Shown here: one piece after another, positions 35,097-44,127 of the stretch
How positions within the stretch are numbered: position 1 is the first letter of the stretch
Layout: each line of letters opens with the position of its first letter
Source of the DNA: Comamonas testosteroni
Lineage (GTDB): Bacteria > Pseudomonadota > Gammaproteobacteria > Burkholderiales > Burkholderiaceae_C
Assembly (NCBI RefSeq): GCF_014076415.1
Contig: NZ_CP043568.1
Location: forward strand, 620,001-684,000
DNA length: 64,000 bases
Reading direction: 5' to 3'
The notes under the pieces: generated by a model
The model's database searches: none
What the model saw: the letters and a program-made list of their open reading frames with translations, nothing else
Told to the model about the DNA's origin: nothing
Program-made: the position numbers and the translations under genes

Positions 35097-38000
35097 ATGT
35101 CTGACACTGTTGTTTTGCGTGGGCCCGAGCGGCCGGACCTGCTGCGCCACGAGGTGCTGGCCGATATCTTCGAAGCGACCGCCGCAGCCCATCCCGAACA
35201 GATCGCGCTGATCGAGGGACAGGGCGAGCAGCTGCGTCAGTGCAGCTACGCGGAGCTGGACGCCGATGCCAGCCGTGCCGCGCACCGGCTGATCGAGGCC
35301 GGCATCCGCCCCGGCGACATGGTGGGCCTGTGGCTGCCGCGCGGCATGGAGCTGCTCACGCTGCAGCTGGCGATCGCCAAGACCGGCGCCGCCTGGCTGC
35401 CCTTCGATGCCGAAACGCCCACCGAACGCATCGCCACCTGCCTCGGCGATGCGAATGCCAAGGCGCTATTGATCGCGCAGCGGCAGACGCATCTGGTGCA
35501 AGCCCAGGCAGGTATTTCAGCGCAGGTATTCAGCGACACAGCATTGCTGGCGCCGTTGCCGGCGGGCACGGCGCTGCGCCGGCGCGATGGCGCGCAGCCC
35601 GGCTATCCGGCCTATGTGATCTATACCAGCGGCTCCACGGGCAAGCCCAAGGGCATCGCCATCACCCAGGGCAGCATCTGCCACTTTCTGCGCAGCGAGA
35701 ACGCGCGGCTTGGGGTGCAACGGGGCGACAAGGTCTACCAGGGCTTCTCGGTGGCCTTCGACATGTCGTTTGAGGAGATCTGGATCAGCTATCTCGTGGG
35801 TGCGACGCTGTGGCTGGCGCCGAGAGAGATCGCCGGTGACCCAGAGGCCTTGCCGCGCGCGCTGGTGGAGCAGCAGGTGACGGTGCTGCATGCCGTGCCC
35901 ACGCTGCTGGCGCTGTTCGCGCAGGATGTGCCGAGTTTGCGCCTCATCAATCTTGGCGGCGAGATGTGCCCCGAATCGCTGGTGGCACGCTGGGCCAGCC
36001 GGGATGGCGGTGGCCACCGGCAGATGTTCAACACCTACGGTCCCACCGAGGCCACGGTGTCGGCCAGCCTGGCCGAACTCAAGGCCGGCGAGCCGGTGAC
36101 CATAGGCACGCCGCTGCCCAATTACGGCCTGGTGGTGGTGCGGGTGATCGAGGCCGACAGCTTTCCGGCCGGCACCGCGCCCGCCCTGGTGGGCTTGCCG
36201 CAGGGCGAGGTCGGCGAGCTGTGCATCACCGGCCCCGGCGTGGCTGCCGGCTATCTGGGCCGCCCCGATCTGACGGCCGAGAAATTCCTCGCCAATCCCT
36301 GGGCTCAGGGTCCGCACGATACGCGGCTGTACCGCACCGGGGATCTGGCGCGTATCGACGAGCATGGCCAGATCCACTGCCTGGGTCGGGCCGACGACCA
36401 AGTCAAGATCCGCGGTTTTCGCGTGGAACTCGGCGAGATCGAGGCCGTGCTGGCCCAGCAGCCGGGCGTGGGTACCACGGCGGTGCTGCTGCATCAGGAC
36501 GAAGGCATGGATCAACTGGTCGCCTTCTACGTGCCCACCGAGATTGCCGCACCGCCCGCGCATTCCGCGCTGCGTGCCTCCCTGGCCGAGCGCCTGCCGC
36601 CCTATATGGTGCCCGCGCGCTTCGAGGCGCTGGCCGAGATGCCGCGCCTGACCTCGGGCAAGATAGACCGCAAGGCACTCAAGGTCCGACAGCTGTCCTC
36701 CGCGATGGATGCTTGCGGCTCCGACCTGCCTGAAACTCCGGCCGAGGAAGTGCTGTTCGCGGCCCTGGCCCAGCTTTTTCCGGGGCAGTCCATACGCCGC
36801 GGGCTGGATTTCTTCAGCGACCTGGGCGGGCATTCCCTGTTCGCGGCGCGGCTGACCTCGCTGCTGCGAGCCGATGCGCGCTTTGCCCGGGCCACGGTGA
36901 GCACCATCTACCAGCAGCGCCACATAGGCCTGATCGCCGATGCGCTGCAGGCCGCCCAGCTGGCCGACGATGAGGCCGCAGCCGGCGTTGCGCAGAGGCC
37001 GTTCCGCATCCATTCCGCGTGGCGGCGCTGGCGCTGCGGCGCGGCCCAGGCAGTGGCGATTCCGCTGCTGGTGCTGATCAAGATGGCACAGTGGCTGGCG
37101 CCGTTCTTCACCTATCACTTCTTCACCGGCGACGAGAACGACTCGGTCTGGTTTGCCGTGGCCATGTCGGTGCTGGCTTTCGCGATCGCCACCCTGGCCG
37201 AATTCGCGATCGCCTGGGCCGGCAAATGGCTGGTCGCCGGGCGCCTCAAGCCCGGGCGCTACCCGCTGTGGGGATGGACCTATTTCCGCTGGTGGTTTGC
37301 CGACCGGCTGGTGGAGGCCGTGCCCATCGCGATGATCACAGGCTCCTCGCTGCACCCGCTGTGGCTGCGTGCGCTGGGCGCGAAAGTGGGCCTTGAGGCC
37401 AATCTCGGCTCGATGACGGTGCGTGTTCCCGACCTGTTGGTCATAGGCGACGGCGTCAGTGTGGGCAATGCCGTGAGCCTGGAGAACGCGCGCGTCGAAG
37501 GCGGTGAACTGGTGCTGGGCCGTATCGTCATCGGCAACGAGGTTTGCATAGGCTCATATGTGGTTGTGGAAGGCAATACCCGTCTCGAAGACTGGGCCCA
37601 CCTCGAGGGGCAGTCGGCGCTGGCTGACGGCATGATCCAGCCCGCGCGCAGCATCTGGGCCGGCTCGCCGGCGCGGGCCGTGGGCGAGTTCGACCCCACC
37701 AGCCTGCCGCCGCGCCAGACTGCCGGGCGGCTGCGCCAGACCCTGGAGATGCTGGTTTTCCTGGCGGGGGGGCTGCTGGTGGCCACGCTGTTCTTCATGC
37801 CGGTGTTCCCGACCTTCATGCTGATCGACGTGCTCGACATCGAGGCGATCTCGGTGCGGCCGTTGCTGGAGCAGGGCGTGGTCGATGCGGGAGGGGCCTT
37901 TGTGCTGCGCCTTCTCAAGTTCTTTGTGCTGGCCCTGCCATCCAGCCTGGTGCTGGTGGCCTGCACGGTGCTGGCGGCGGCGCTGGTGCGCTATCTGTTC

Positions 38001-39203
38001 CTGCCGCGTACGCGGGCCGGCACCTGGTCTGTGCACAGCGGGCGTTACCTGGGCAAATGGCTGGTCAACCAGATCCAGGAGGCGAGCCTGTCCACGCTGC
38101 ACGGCATCTACGCCACGGTCTACTCCTCCACCTGGTACCGGCTGCTGGGCGCCAAGGTCGGCAAGCAGACCGAGCTGTCCACGGCGCTGGGCGTGGTGCC
38201 CGATATGCTGACGCTGGGTGACGAATGCTTTGTGGCCGATGCAGTGATGCTGGGCGACGAGCTCATTGACGGCGGCTGGATGACGGTCAAGCCCACGGTG
38301 GTGTCGCGCCGCAGCTTCATCGGCAACGGCGCCTATGTGCCCGATGGCTCGACCATCCCCGAGAATGTGCTCATAGGCGTGATGACTGCCGTGCCACGCA
38401 ATGCGGACATGAAAAGCGGCGACACCTGGCTGGGGGCACCCGCGATCAATTTGCCGGCGCGGGAGGTCGCACAGGGCTATCCCGAGCACCTGACGTTTGC
38501 GCCCTCTGCGTGGCGGCGATTCGCGCGCGGATTGGTGGAGGCCGTTCGCATTGCCGTTCCACATGCGCTGGTGATTGCCGTCGGCTATGCCATTGTGCTG
38601 GACGCGATGCCTCTGGCTTCTGAAGAGCGCTGGGGGGCCGTGGTGCTGGACCTGGCCATTTCAGGGGTGGTCTTCGGGATCGTGGCGTTCTTTCTGGTGG
38701 CGCTGTTCAAATGGCTGACTATCAGGCGCTACGGCAAGACGGCTGTGCCCATGTGGACACCTTTTGTCTGGCTCTCCGAGGCCGCGACCAATATGTATGA
38801 GGGCATGGCGGTGCCCAATTTCCTGCGTTACCTGCGTGGCACGCCCTGGCTGCCACTGGCCATGAACCTGATGGGCTGCAAGATTGCTGCCAGCGTCTAT
38901 CTGGACACCACCGACATCACCGAGCATGACTGCGTGACGATCGGCGCTCACAGCGAGCTCAATGCGCTGTGCTGCCCGCAGACTCATCTGTTCGAGGACC
39001 GGGTGATGAAGATAGACCATGTGTCCATAGGCAGCCGCGTGACCATGGGCGCGCGCTGCACTGTGCTCTACAGTGCCAGCGTGGGCGACGATGTTCAGCT
39101 CGGGCCGCTGACCCTGGTGATGAAGGGCGAGACCCTGCCTGCGCGCACACGCTGGGAGGGCGCGCCGGCCGCACCGGCCCGGCGCCGCACCGGGACGGCC
39201 TGA
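35097..39203 (+). CDS. Pls/PosA-like single-module NRPS with membrane-bound terminal domain
   Basis: A 1368-residue enzyme built like epsilon-poly-lysine synthetase (Pls). It has an adenylation domain (1 to ~535; YTSGSTGKPKG near 176, NTYGPTEATVSAS near 311, YRTGDLAR near 411, GKIDRKAL near 519), a carrier domain (LGGHSLFAARL, phosphopantetheine Ser580), then six membrane helices (~651, 684, 886, 939, 1144, 1181). Between and after the helix pairs lie three soluble domains with left-handed beta-helix hexapeptides (~760-860, 1014-1118, 1221-1355). There is no condensation or thioesterase domain. In Pls the three tandem soluble domains catalyse peptide-bond formation to a free amino-acid acceptor. 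A hand alignment to GrsA gives a pocket DMEHILTVSK. Acidic Glu at the third position is seen in ornithine-type pockets, so a diamino acid is plausible. Coupled to the PPTase gene downstream (TGATG). Confidence 0.88.
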   Translation: MSDTVVLRGPERPDLLRHEVLADIFEATAAAHPEQIALIEGQGEQLRQCSYAELDADASRAAHRLIEAGIRPGDMVGLWLPRGMELLTLQLAIAKTGAAWLPFDAETPTERIATCLGDANAKALLIAQRQTHLVQAQAGISAQVFSDTALLAPLPAGTALRRRDGAQPGYPAYVIYTSGSTGKPKGIAITQGSICHFLRSENARLGVQRGDKVYQGFSVAFDMSFEEIWISYLVGATLWLAPREIAGDPEALPRALVEQQVTVLHAVPTLLALFAQDVPSLRLINLGGEMCPESLVARWASRDGGGHRQMFNTYGPTEATVSASLAELKAGEPVTIGTPLPNYGLVVVRVIEADSFPAGTAPALVGLPQGEVGELCITGPGVAAGYLGRPDLTAEKFLANPWAQGPHDTRLYRTGDLARIDEHGQIHCLGRADDQVKIRGFRVELGEIEAVLAQQPGVGTTAVLLHQDEGMDQLVAFYVPTEIAAPPAHSALRASLAERLPPYMVPARFEALAEMPRLTSGKIDRKALKVRQLSSAMDACGSDLPETPAEEVLFAALAQLFPGQSIRRGLDFFSDLGGHSLFAARLTSLLRADARFARATVSTIYQQRHIGLIADALQAAQLADDEAAAGVAQRPFRIHSAWRRWRCGAAQAVAIPLLVLIKMAQWLAPFFTYHFFTGDENDSVWFAVAMSVLAFAIATLAEFAIAWAGKWLVAGRLKPGRYPLWGWTYFRWWFADRLVEAVPIAMITGSSLHPLWLRALGAKVGLEANLGSMTVRVPDLLVIGDGVSVGNAVSLENARVEGGELVLGRIVIGNEVCIGSYVVVEGNTRLEDWAHLEGQSALADGMIQPARSIWAGSPARAVGEFDPTSLPPRQTAGRLRQTLEMLVFLAGGLLVATLFFMPVFPTFMLIDVLDIEAISVRPLLEQGVVDAGGAFVLRLLKFFVLALPSSLVLVACTVLAAALVRYLFLPRTRAGTWSVHSGRYLGKWLVNQIQEASLSTLHGIYATVYSSTWYRLLGAKVGKQTELSTALGVVPDMLTLGDECFVADAVMLGDELIDGGWMTVKPTVVSRRSFIGNGAYVPDGSTIPENVLIGVMTAVPRNADMKSGDTWLGAPAINLPAREVAQGYPEHLTFAPSAWRRFARGLVEAVRIAVPHALVIAVGYAIVLDAMPLASEERWGAVVLDLAISGVVFGIVAFFLVALFKWLTIRRYGKTAVPMWTPFVWLSEAATNMYEGMAVPNFLRYLRGTPWLPLAMNLMGCKIAASVYLDTTDITEHDCVTIGAHSELNALCCPQTHLFEDRVMKIDHVSIGSRVTMGARCTVLYSASVGDDVQLGPLTLVMKGETLPARTRWEGAPAAPARRRTGTA

Positions 39204-39814
39204 TGCAGATCCGGCCCTGCCTCTTTGCCGGCGAGCGGCGGGCCGATGCGCCGCAGCTGCGATTGGTACAGGGTCTGGATGCCACAGACCGTGAGAGGGC
39301 GCGCGGCCAGGCTAGGGCGGCGCTGCGTACCTGTCTGGCACCGGAGCTGGGCTGTACCGAGGCCGAGCTTGAGGTCAGCAATCTGCGCAACCAGGCACCG
39401 CAGCTGTTGCTGCGCGGCAAGCCGCTTGCGGCGCCGCACTGTTCCATCAGCCACGCGCCGGGACTGGCACTGCTGGCATGGCATGGCCGGGCTGCAGTAG
39501 GTGTGGATATCCAGGCCGTGGACGCGACCGTGCCACGCTGCGAGCTGGAGGATGTAGTGCGCCTGTTTCTGAGTCCGGAAACCGCTCGGAAGCTTCTGGA
39601 TATTGCGCCGGGTACTCTCTTCTTCGAAGCATTTGCGAGGGCATGGACGCAGCACGAAGCCCGACTTAAATGCGCAGGCCTGGGTCTGGCGGAATGGAGC
39701 GCCACGCTGCAGGCGCGGCTGACGGGCATGGACTGCGCACCGCTGGAGCCTGCAGCTGGCTATGCGGGCGCAGTGGCCTGGTATGGCGCTGCCGGCAGCG
39801 GCGGCCTGCGCTGA
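39203..39814 (+). CDS. 4'-phosphopantetheinyl transferase (Sfp/Gsp type)
   Basis: A 203-residue PPTase that loads phosphopantetheine onto the carrier serine of the preceding NRPS. The magnesium-binding motif is AAVGVDIQAVD (residues ~95-105). The second motif is ARAWTQHEARLK, in which the usual Lys/Arg before Glu is His, while Trp, Glu and the later Lys are kept. HCSISHAPG matches the substrate-contacting His-Ser-His loop. The ATG overlaps the NRPS stop codon, so the two are translated together. The dedicated partner suggests the NRPS is not served by the housekeeping PPTase. Confidence 0.88.
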   Translation: MQIRPCLFAGERRADAPQLRLVQGLDATDRERARGQARAALRTCLAPELGCTEAELEVSNLRNQAPQLLLRGKPLAAPHCSISHAPGLALLAWHGRAAVGVDIQAVDATVPRCELEDVVRLFLSPETARKLLDIAPGTLFFEAFARAWTQHEARLKCAGLGLAEWSATLQARLTGMDCAPLEPAAGYAGAVAWYGAAGSGGLR

Positions 39815-39845
39815 ACAGGCCGTATATCAGTAGTCCGGTTGCCCA

Positions 39846-39870
39846 AAAAAAGGCTGCCGGAGGCAGCCTT
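39846..39870 (-). terminator. Intrinsic terminator of the TRAP operon (reverse strand)
   Basis: Stem AAGGCTGCC (39850-39858) and GGCAGCCTT (39862-39870) with a 3-base loop. The A-run at 39845-39851 becomes a U-tract on the reverse-strand transcript ending after dctM. The incoming NRPS-PPTase transcript also meets this stem. Confidence 0.88.
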
Positions 39871-39888
39871 GGCGGATGAGCACAGTGC

Positions 39889-41175
39889 TTACTGGAAGCC
39901 CAGCGTATGCGGCAGCCAGGTGGACAGCTCGGGGATAAAGGTCAGCAGGCACAGCACGACGAAGTGGGCCAGCAGGAACAGCGGCATCTCGCGCGTCAGC
40001 TCGGTGATGGACACGCGTGTGGACACGGCGGTCACGAACAGCAGGCCGCCAACGGGTGGCGTGATCATGCCCAGCGTGAGGTTGACGATCACCACCATGG
40101 CGAAGTGTGTGGGATCGATGCCCAGGCTGAAGGCGATGGGCGCGAGAATGGGCACCAGAATCATCACGCCGGGCAGCGGCTCCATGAAGATGCCGAAGAC
40201 CAGCAGCAGAATGTTCACGGCAATCAGGAACATCACGGGCGAGAGTTCCCAGCTCACGATCAGCTCGGACAGATACTGCGGAATGCCTTCCACCGTGAGC
40301 ACCCAGGCAAACGCTGCCGAGGTCGCCATCACCAGCAGCACCGAGGCCGTGAGCATGGCCGAGCGTGCCAGGATGCCGGGCAGGGCCGACCACTTGAGCG
40401 TGCGGTAGACCCATTTGCCGCAGACCAGGGCATAGAACACGGCCACGACGGAGGCTTCCGTGGGCGTGAAGATGCCGAAGCGGATGCCGACCACGATGAG
40501 CACGATGAGCATCAGCGCGGGGATGGCCTTGAAGCTGGTGCTCCACATCTCGCGTGCCGAGGGGCGCGGCTCGGTGCTGCGGTAGTCGCGCTTCTTGCAG
40601 ACCCACCAGTTGACGGCCGCCATGGCCAGCGCGATGAGAATGCCGGGAATGAAGCCGGCCATGAACAGGCCGCCCACGGACACGTTCTCATCCTGCAGCG
40701 CATAGATGATCATGCTGACCGATGGCGGAATGATGGGGCCGACGATGGCGGTGCTGGCCGTCAGCGCGGCCGCATAGGGCCGGCTGTAGCCGGCCTTGTC
40801 CATCATCTTGACCATCATGGAGCCGGGGCCGGCCGCATCGGCCAGGGCCGAGCCCGAGATGCCCGAGAACATGGTCAGCGACAGCACATTGGCATAGCCC
40901 AGGCCGCCGCGCAGATGGCCGACGAACTGGGCGGCAAAGCGCAGCAGCACGGCAGTCAGCGCACCGCCCGACATCAGCTCTGCGGCAAGGATGAAGAAGG
41001 GCACGGCCATCAGCGGAAAGCTGTCGATGCCCGTGAACATTTCCTTGAAGACGATCAGCTGTGGATAGCGTCCGCCCACGAAGACCGCCAGGGCTGCCGA
41101 GATGGCCAGCGCAAACGCCACCGGAAAGCCCAGCGTGAGCAGGGCGATGATGGCAACAAATAAAGTGATACCCAT
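39889..41175 (-). CDS. dctM: TRAP transporter large permease
   Basis: The 428-residue sodium-coupled transport subunit with about 12 membrane helices. Family features include FPLMAVPFFILAAELMSGG near 48-66, AAGPGSMMVKMMDKAGYS, and SVSMIIYAL. It partners with DctQ (41333) and the periplasmic receptor DctP (42050) for uptake of an organic acid. A type B repeat lies in the 157-bp gap between dctQ and dctM, an uncommon break in a normally compact pair. Two fragments of a near-identical gene are found at 30276 and 34602. Confidence 0.93.
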   Translation of the reverse strand: MGITLFVAIIALLTLGFPVAFALAISAALAVFVGGRYPQLIVFKEMFTGIDSFPLMAVPFFILAAELMSGGALTAVLLRFAAQFVGHLRGGLGYANVLSLTMFSGISGSALADAAGPGSMMVKMMDKAGYSRPYAAALTASTAIVGPIIPPSVSMIIYALQDENVSVGGLFMAGFIPGILIALAMAAVNWWVCKKRDYRSTEPRPSAREMWSTSFKAIPALMLIVLIVVGIRFGIFTPTEASVVAVFYALVCGKWVYRTLKWSALPGILARSAMLTASVLLVMATSAAFAWVLTVEGIPQYLSELIVSWELSPVMFLIAVNILLLVFGIFMEPLPGVMILVPILAPIAFSLGIDPTHFAMVVIVNLTLGMITPPVGGLLFVTAVSTRVSITELTREMPLFLLAHFVVLCLLTFIPELSTWLPHTLGFQ

Positions 41176-41220
41176 GGTGTTTCAGTCAATCAGTGATTCA
41201 TGGCGCAATGCATAAAACTG

Positions 41221-41329
41221 GCCTGAACCAAGCCAGGGACAGCGAGCAAGGGCCTATGCCGGCCGCGCCGCCCCGCAGCGAGGCTGTCGTCCCCCTTCCA
41301 GGGGGAAGGCGCGCAGCGACTCAGGGGGT
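41221..41329. repeat. Type B dispersed GC-rich repeat, between dctQ and dctM
   Basis: It contains GGGACAGCGAGCAAG, GCAGCGAGGCTGTCGTCCCCC and GGGGGAAGGCGCG blocks. All recur, mostly in opposite orientation, at 58385-58482, and in part at 44128-44249. It sits inside the TRAP operon. Confidence 0.8.
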
Positions 41330-41332
41330 GTT

Positions 41333-41848
41333 TCATATCGACGCTGCAGCGTCCGCATCCATTTCATCGGACTCGGCGAAGCTGCCTGCGGTGATGTAGC
41401 CGCGTGCGATGAACAGCAGATGGATCAGCATCAGCACAAAGCCCACGGGCATGGCGCCGTAGATGTAGGAGATCGGGATGTCCGTGGCCGCCGTGGTCTG
41501 AAAGCGCGTGGCGTACACGTACTGCGACGAGGTCACGGTCATCACGGCAAAGAAGATCGCCAGGATCAGCACGACAAAGCCGCGCATGGCCTGTGCCTTG
41601 CGGGTGCTCACGCTGCGGTGCAGATTGTCGATGGCCACATGGCCGCCAAAGCGCAGCACCAGGCCTGCGCCCAGGAAAGTGACCCAGATCATCATGTGGC
41701 GGGCCACTTCTTCGGCCCAGACGATGGAGTCGCCCGTGGTGTAGCGCAGCACCACGTTGGCAAAGACGATGCAGGCCATGGCCAGCAGCAGCAAGATCAG
41801 CAGCCAGCGATTGCCGGCCACGAGAATGCGTTCGATACGATCAAGCAT
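41333..41848 (-). CDS. dctQ: TRAP transporter small permease
   Basis: A 171-residue protein with four membrane helices. The family motif is VWAEEVARHMMIWVTFLGAG near residues 39-58 (E-E/A-x-x-R pattern). It connects the receptor DctP to the large permease DctM. The C-terminal tail is acidic (AESDEMDADAAASI) and lies next to the type B repeat, so its end may have been altered by that insertion. It lies about 200 bp downstream of dctP in the same direction. Confidence 0.9.
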   Translation of the reverse strand: MLDRIERILVAGNRWLLILLLLAMACIVFANVVLRYTTGDSIVWAEEVARHMMIWVTFLGAGLVLRFGGHVAIDNLHRSVSTRKAQAMRGFVVLILAIFFAVMTVTSSQYVYATRFQTTAATDIPISYIYGAMPVGFVLMLIHLLFIARGYITAGSFAESDEMDADAAASI

Positions 41849-42049
41849 AGGAGTGGGGGTGAGCAGAGGCAGCAGCGAAACTTGCCGCCAGAGCCGGCTG
41901 CGTCACAGAGTTGAGAGCTGCTTCATCATCGGCAGGAATTGGCGCAAGTCCATTCGTGCTGACCGCAGCCGGGCAAGGACCTGCCTTGCCCAGGAGGGAG
42001 AAAAATGCACGGGCCCCTCTTCGCGGAGACAGGCCCATGTCGGCAGTGC

Positions 42050-43036
42050 TTACTTGACGGCGGTGATGGAGTCCAGCGTCTTCTGGCCGAACTTCTTGGC
42101 GTATTCCTTGTACGCGGGCTCCAGCGCGGTGCGGAAAGCGGTCTGGTCGACCTTTTCCACGACCTTCATGCCGTTGGCCTTGGCTTCTTCGACGCCCTTC
42201 TTCTCCACGTTGTCCACAAAGGCGCGCGATGCCAGCGCGCCCTTCTTGGCGGCTTCGGTGAAGGCGGTCTTCTGGGCTGCGTTCAGCGATCCCCAGAACG
42301 AGGGCGACACGATCAGGGCCATGGGGGCGTAGACGTGGGAGGTCAGGGTCAGGTGCTTTTGCACCTGCCACAGCTTGGCCGACACCAGCACGGAGATGGG
42401 GTTCTCCTGGCCGTCAATCGTGCCTTGCTGCAGCGCACCGATGACTTCGGGCCAGGACATGGGAGTGGGCGAGGCACCCAGGGTGCGGAAGGCCGTGATG
42501 TGCACGGGGTTCTCGGTCACGCGGATCTTCAGGCCCTTGAGATCGGGCACACCATTGACGGCATGCTTGTTGTTGCTCAGATGGCGAAAGCCTTGTTCTC
42601 CCCAGGCCAGCGCGATCAGGCCGCGCTTCTGGAACTTGGCCAGCAGCTCCTGACCAAAAGCGCCGTCCATCACGGCACGTGCGTGCTGGGTGTCGCGGAA
42701 CAGGAAGGGGATGTCCACTACGCCCACATCGGGCACGAAGTTGCTCAGCGCGCCGGTGGAGACGATGGCGGCTTCCACGGTGCCCAGCTGCAGGCCTTCG
42801 ATCAGCTCTCGCTCGCCACCCAGGGCGGAGGCGGGGAACTGCTTGAACTTGTAGGCACCGTTGGTGCCTTTTTCCACGCCCTCGGCCCAGGCGTTGGCGG
42901 CAGCGCCGTAATGGGAATTGACGGCCAGCGCATAGCCGATCTTGACTTCCTTGCCCTGGGCAAATGCAGTGCCAGCGGTCAGGGCGGCTGTTGCTGCCAC
43001 GGCCGTGGCGACGAAGGTACGGCGAATCATGCGCAT
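42050..43036 (-). CDS. dctP: TRAP transporter periplasmic solute-binding protein
   Basis: A 328-residue DctP-family receptor. The signal peptide MIRRTFVATAVAATAALTAG ends near AFAQG, followed by KEVKIGYALAVNSHYGAAAN. The family signature region has LKIRVTENPVHITAFRTLGA with the carboxylate-binding Arg, and PMSWPEVIGALQQGTIDGQE (residues ~195-214). It captures an organic acid and hands it to DctQM. The ligand cannot be predicted. It heads the operon, and dctQ follows after about 200 bp. Confidence 0.92.
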   Translation of the reverse strand: MRMIRRTFVATAVAATAALTAGTAFAQGKEVKIGYALAVNSHYGAAANAWAEGVEKGTNGAYKFKQFPASALGGERELIEGLQLGTVEAAIVSTGALSNFVPDVGVVDIPFLFRDTQHARAVMDGAFGQELLAKFQKRGLIALAWGEQGFRHLSNNKHAVNGVPDLKGLKIRVTENPVHITAFRTLGASPTPMSWPEVIGALQQGTIDGQENPISVLVSAKLWQVQKHLTLTSHVYAPMALIVSPSFWGSLNAAQKTAFTEAAKKGALASRAFVDNVEKKGVEEAKANGMKVVEKVDQTAFRTALEPAYKEYAKKFGQKTLDSITAVK

Positions 43037-43164
43037 GGTGTTGGTCTCTCAGAAATGTTTTGAAATGAATCAAAAATTGTAGTGAGTGCCAACCGTGGGT
43101 TTTTACGCATCCGGGGGTCGTCTTGTACGGGTGGATGCATCGTGTTTGGCGATGGATGGGCATC

Positions 43165-43201
43165 AAAAAAGGCCTCTGTGCCGGCAAGCACGGAGGCCTT
43201 T
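43165..43201 (-). terminator. Intrinsic terminator downstream of the HAD hydrolase gene (reverse strand)
   Basis: Stem AAAGGCCTC (43168-43176) and GAGGCCTTT (43193-43201), extended by inner GTG/CAC pairs, with an A-run at 43165-43170 that gives the U-tract on the reverse-strand RNA. It separates the HAD gene from dctP. Confidence 0.88.
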
Positions 43202-43202
43202 G

Positions 43203-43297
43203 AAAATGAGAGCTGCTTGCGCTTTCTGTAAAACGATTTCAGATTGTCTTGATAGTGAAATCATTAAGCAATAAGCGGTTGCAGCTACTATTTTTGT
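43203..43297. repeat. Type A dispersed palindromic element at the end of the HAD gene
   Basis: Arms around 43211-43226 (AGCTGCTTGCGCTTTC) and 43273-43296 (AAGCGGTTGCAGCTACT plus a T-tract). It overlaps the last codons of the HAD gene, which stops at 43288. Confidence 0.75.
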
Positions 43298-44088
43298 TGA
43301 TCCAGCAAACGATCCACGAGCTGCACAAAACCGTCGCCGCGCTCGGCCGTGGTCACATAGCGTGGCAGATGCCTGAGCTGGGGCACGAAGCGCGCGATAT
43401 TGGCCACGCCCACGCTGTGGGGCATGTGCTCGAACATCTGCTGGTCGTTGGTCGAGTCGCCGATATACACCCAGCGCGCCAGCGTGGCGTCCAGATCGAT
43501 GTCGAACAGCTCGCGAGCGATCCAGCGTGCGCCTTCGAGCTTGTTGTGCTCGCCGAACCAGCCGTTGATGTGGATGGAGCTGACGGTGGCATTCATGCCG
43601 GCCGCCTTCATGATGGCCACGCATTCATCGATCTGTGTCTGGGGCATGTTCGTGAATTCGCTGTGATCCACGGCGATATCGCATTCGCGGCCGGCCGAGT
43701 CCGTGGCGCGTTTGGAGCCTGGCACGGTGGCCTCGATCTGCTCGAGTACCTGCTGCATGCGGGCAAAGTTGCGGGCACGCTCATCGGCAGATTGCTGGTA
43801 GAGCTTGTCCAGGCCGCCCTGGGCATTGCGGCGCAGGGCCACGGCACCGTTTTCGGCCACGATGGCGTCCACGGGCCAGGCCGATGCAAACGGCACGCTC
43901 CAGCCCACGGGACGGCCGGTGATGGGTACCACTTTCAGACCTGCATCCTTGAGGCGCGCAATGGCGGCCACCGCATGCTCGGGCACCACGCCGTCGGTGG
44001 TCAGCGTGTCGTCGATATCGGTCAGCACGCCCAGCAGCTTGGCAGGTGTCTGCAGTTCAGACAAAGGGCGCAGAAATTCTTGGCTCAC
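43288..44088 (-). CDS. HAD-superfamily phosphatase (Cof / sucrose-phosphatase-like)
   Basis: A 266-residue type IIB HAD hydrolase. Motif I is LTDIDDTLTTDG (nucleophile Asp near residue 23), motif II is ITGRPVG with Thr, motif III Lys lies in HNKLEGARW, and motif IV is YIGDSTNDQQMF near 215-226. It dephosphorylates a small phosphorylated metabolite, and sugar phosphates are usual for this subclass. Its last codons and stop overlap a type A repeat, so the C-terminus may have been reshaped by the element. It stands alone between prfC and the TRAP operon. Confidence 0.88.
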   Translation of the reverse strand: MSQEFLRPLSELQTPAKLLGVLTDIDDTLTTDGVVPEHAVAAIARLKDAGLKVVPITGRPVGWSVPFASAWPVDAIVAENGAVALRRNAQGGLDKLYQQSADERARNFARMQQVLEQIEATVPGSKRATDSAGRECDIAVDHSEFTNMPQTQIDECVAIMKAAGMNATVSSIHINGWFGEHNKLEGARWIARELFDIDLDATLARWVYIGDSTNDQQMFEHMPHSVGVANIARFVPQLRHLPRYVTTAERGDGFVQLVDRLLDQQK

Positions 44089-44127
44089 AACAAACTCTCA
44101 ATGCATTGCAAAAGACGCTTGAACCTG

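Noticed and set aside
34299..35285. 328-residue reverse-strand frame with a DctM-like segment
   Set aside because: Only about 40 residues match DctM. The remainder is unrelated and overlaps the IclR and NRPS genes, so I call a fragment rather than a gene.
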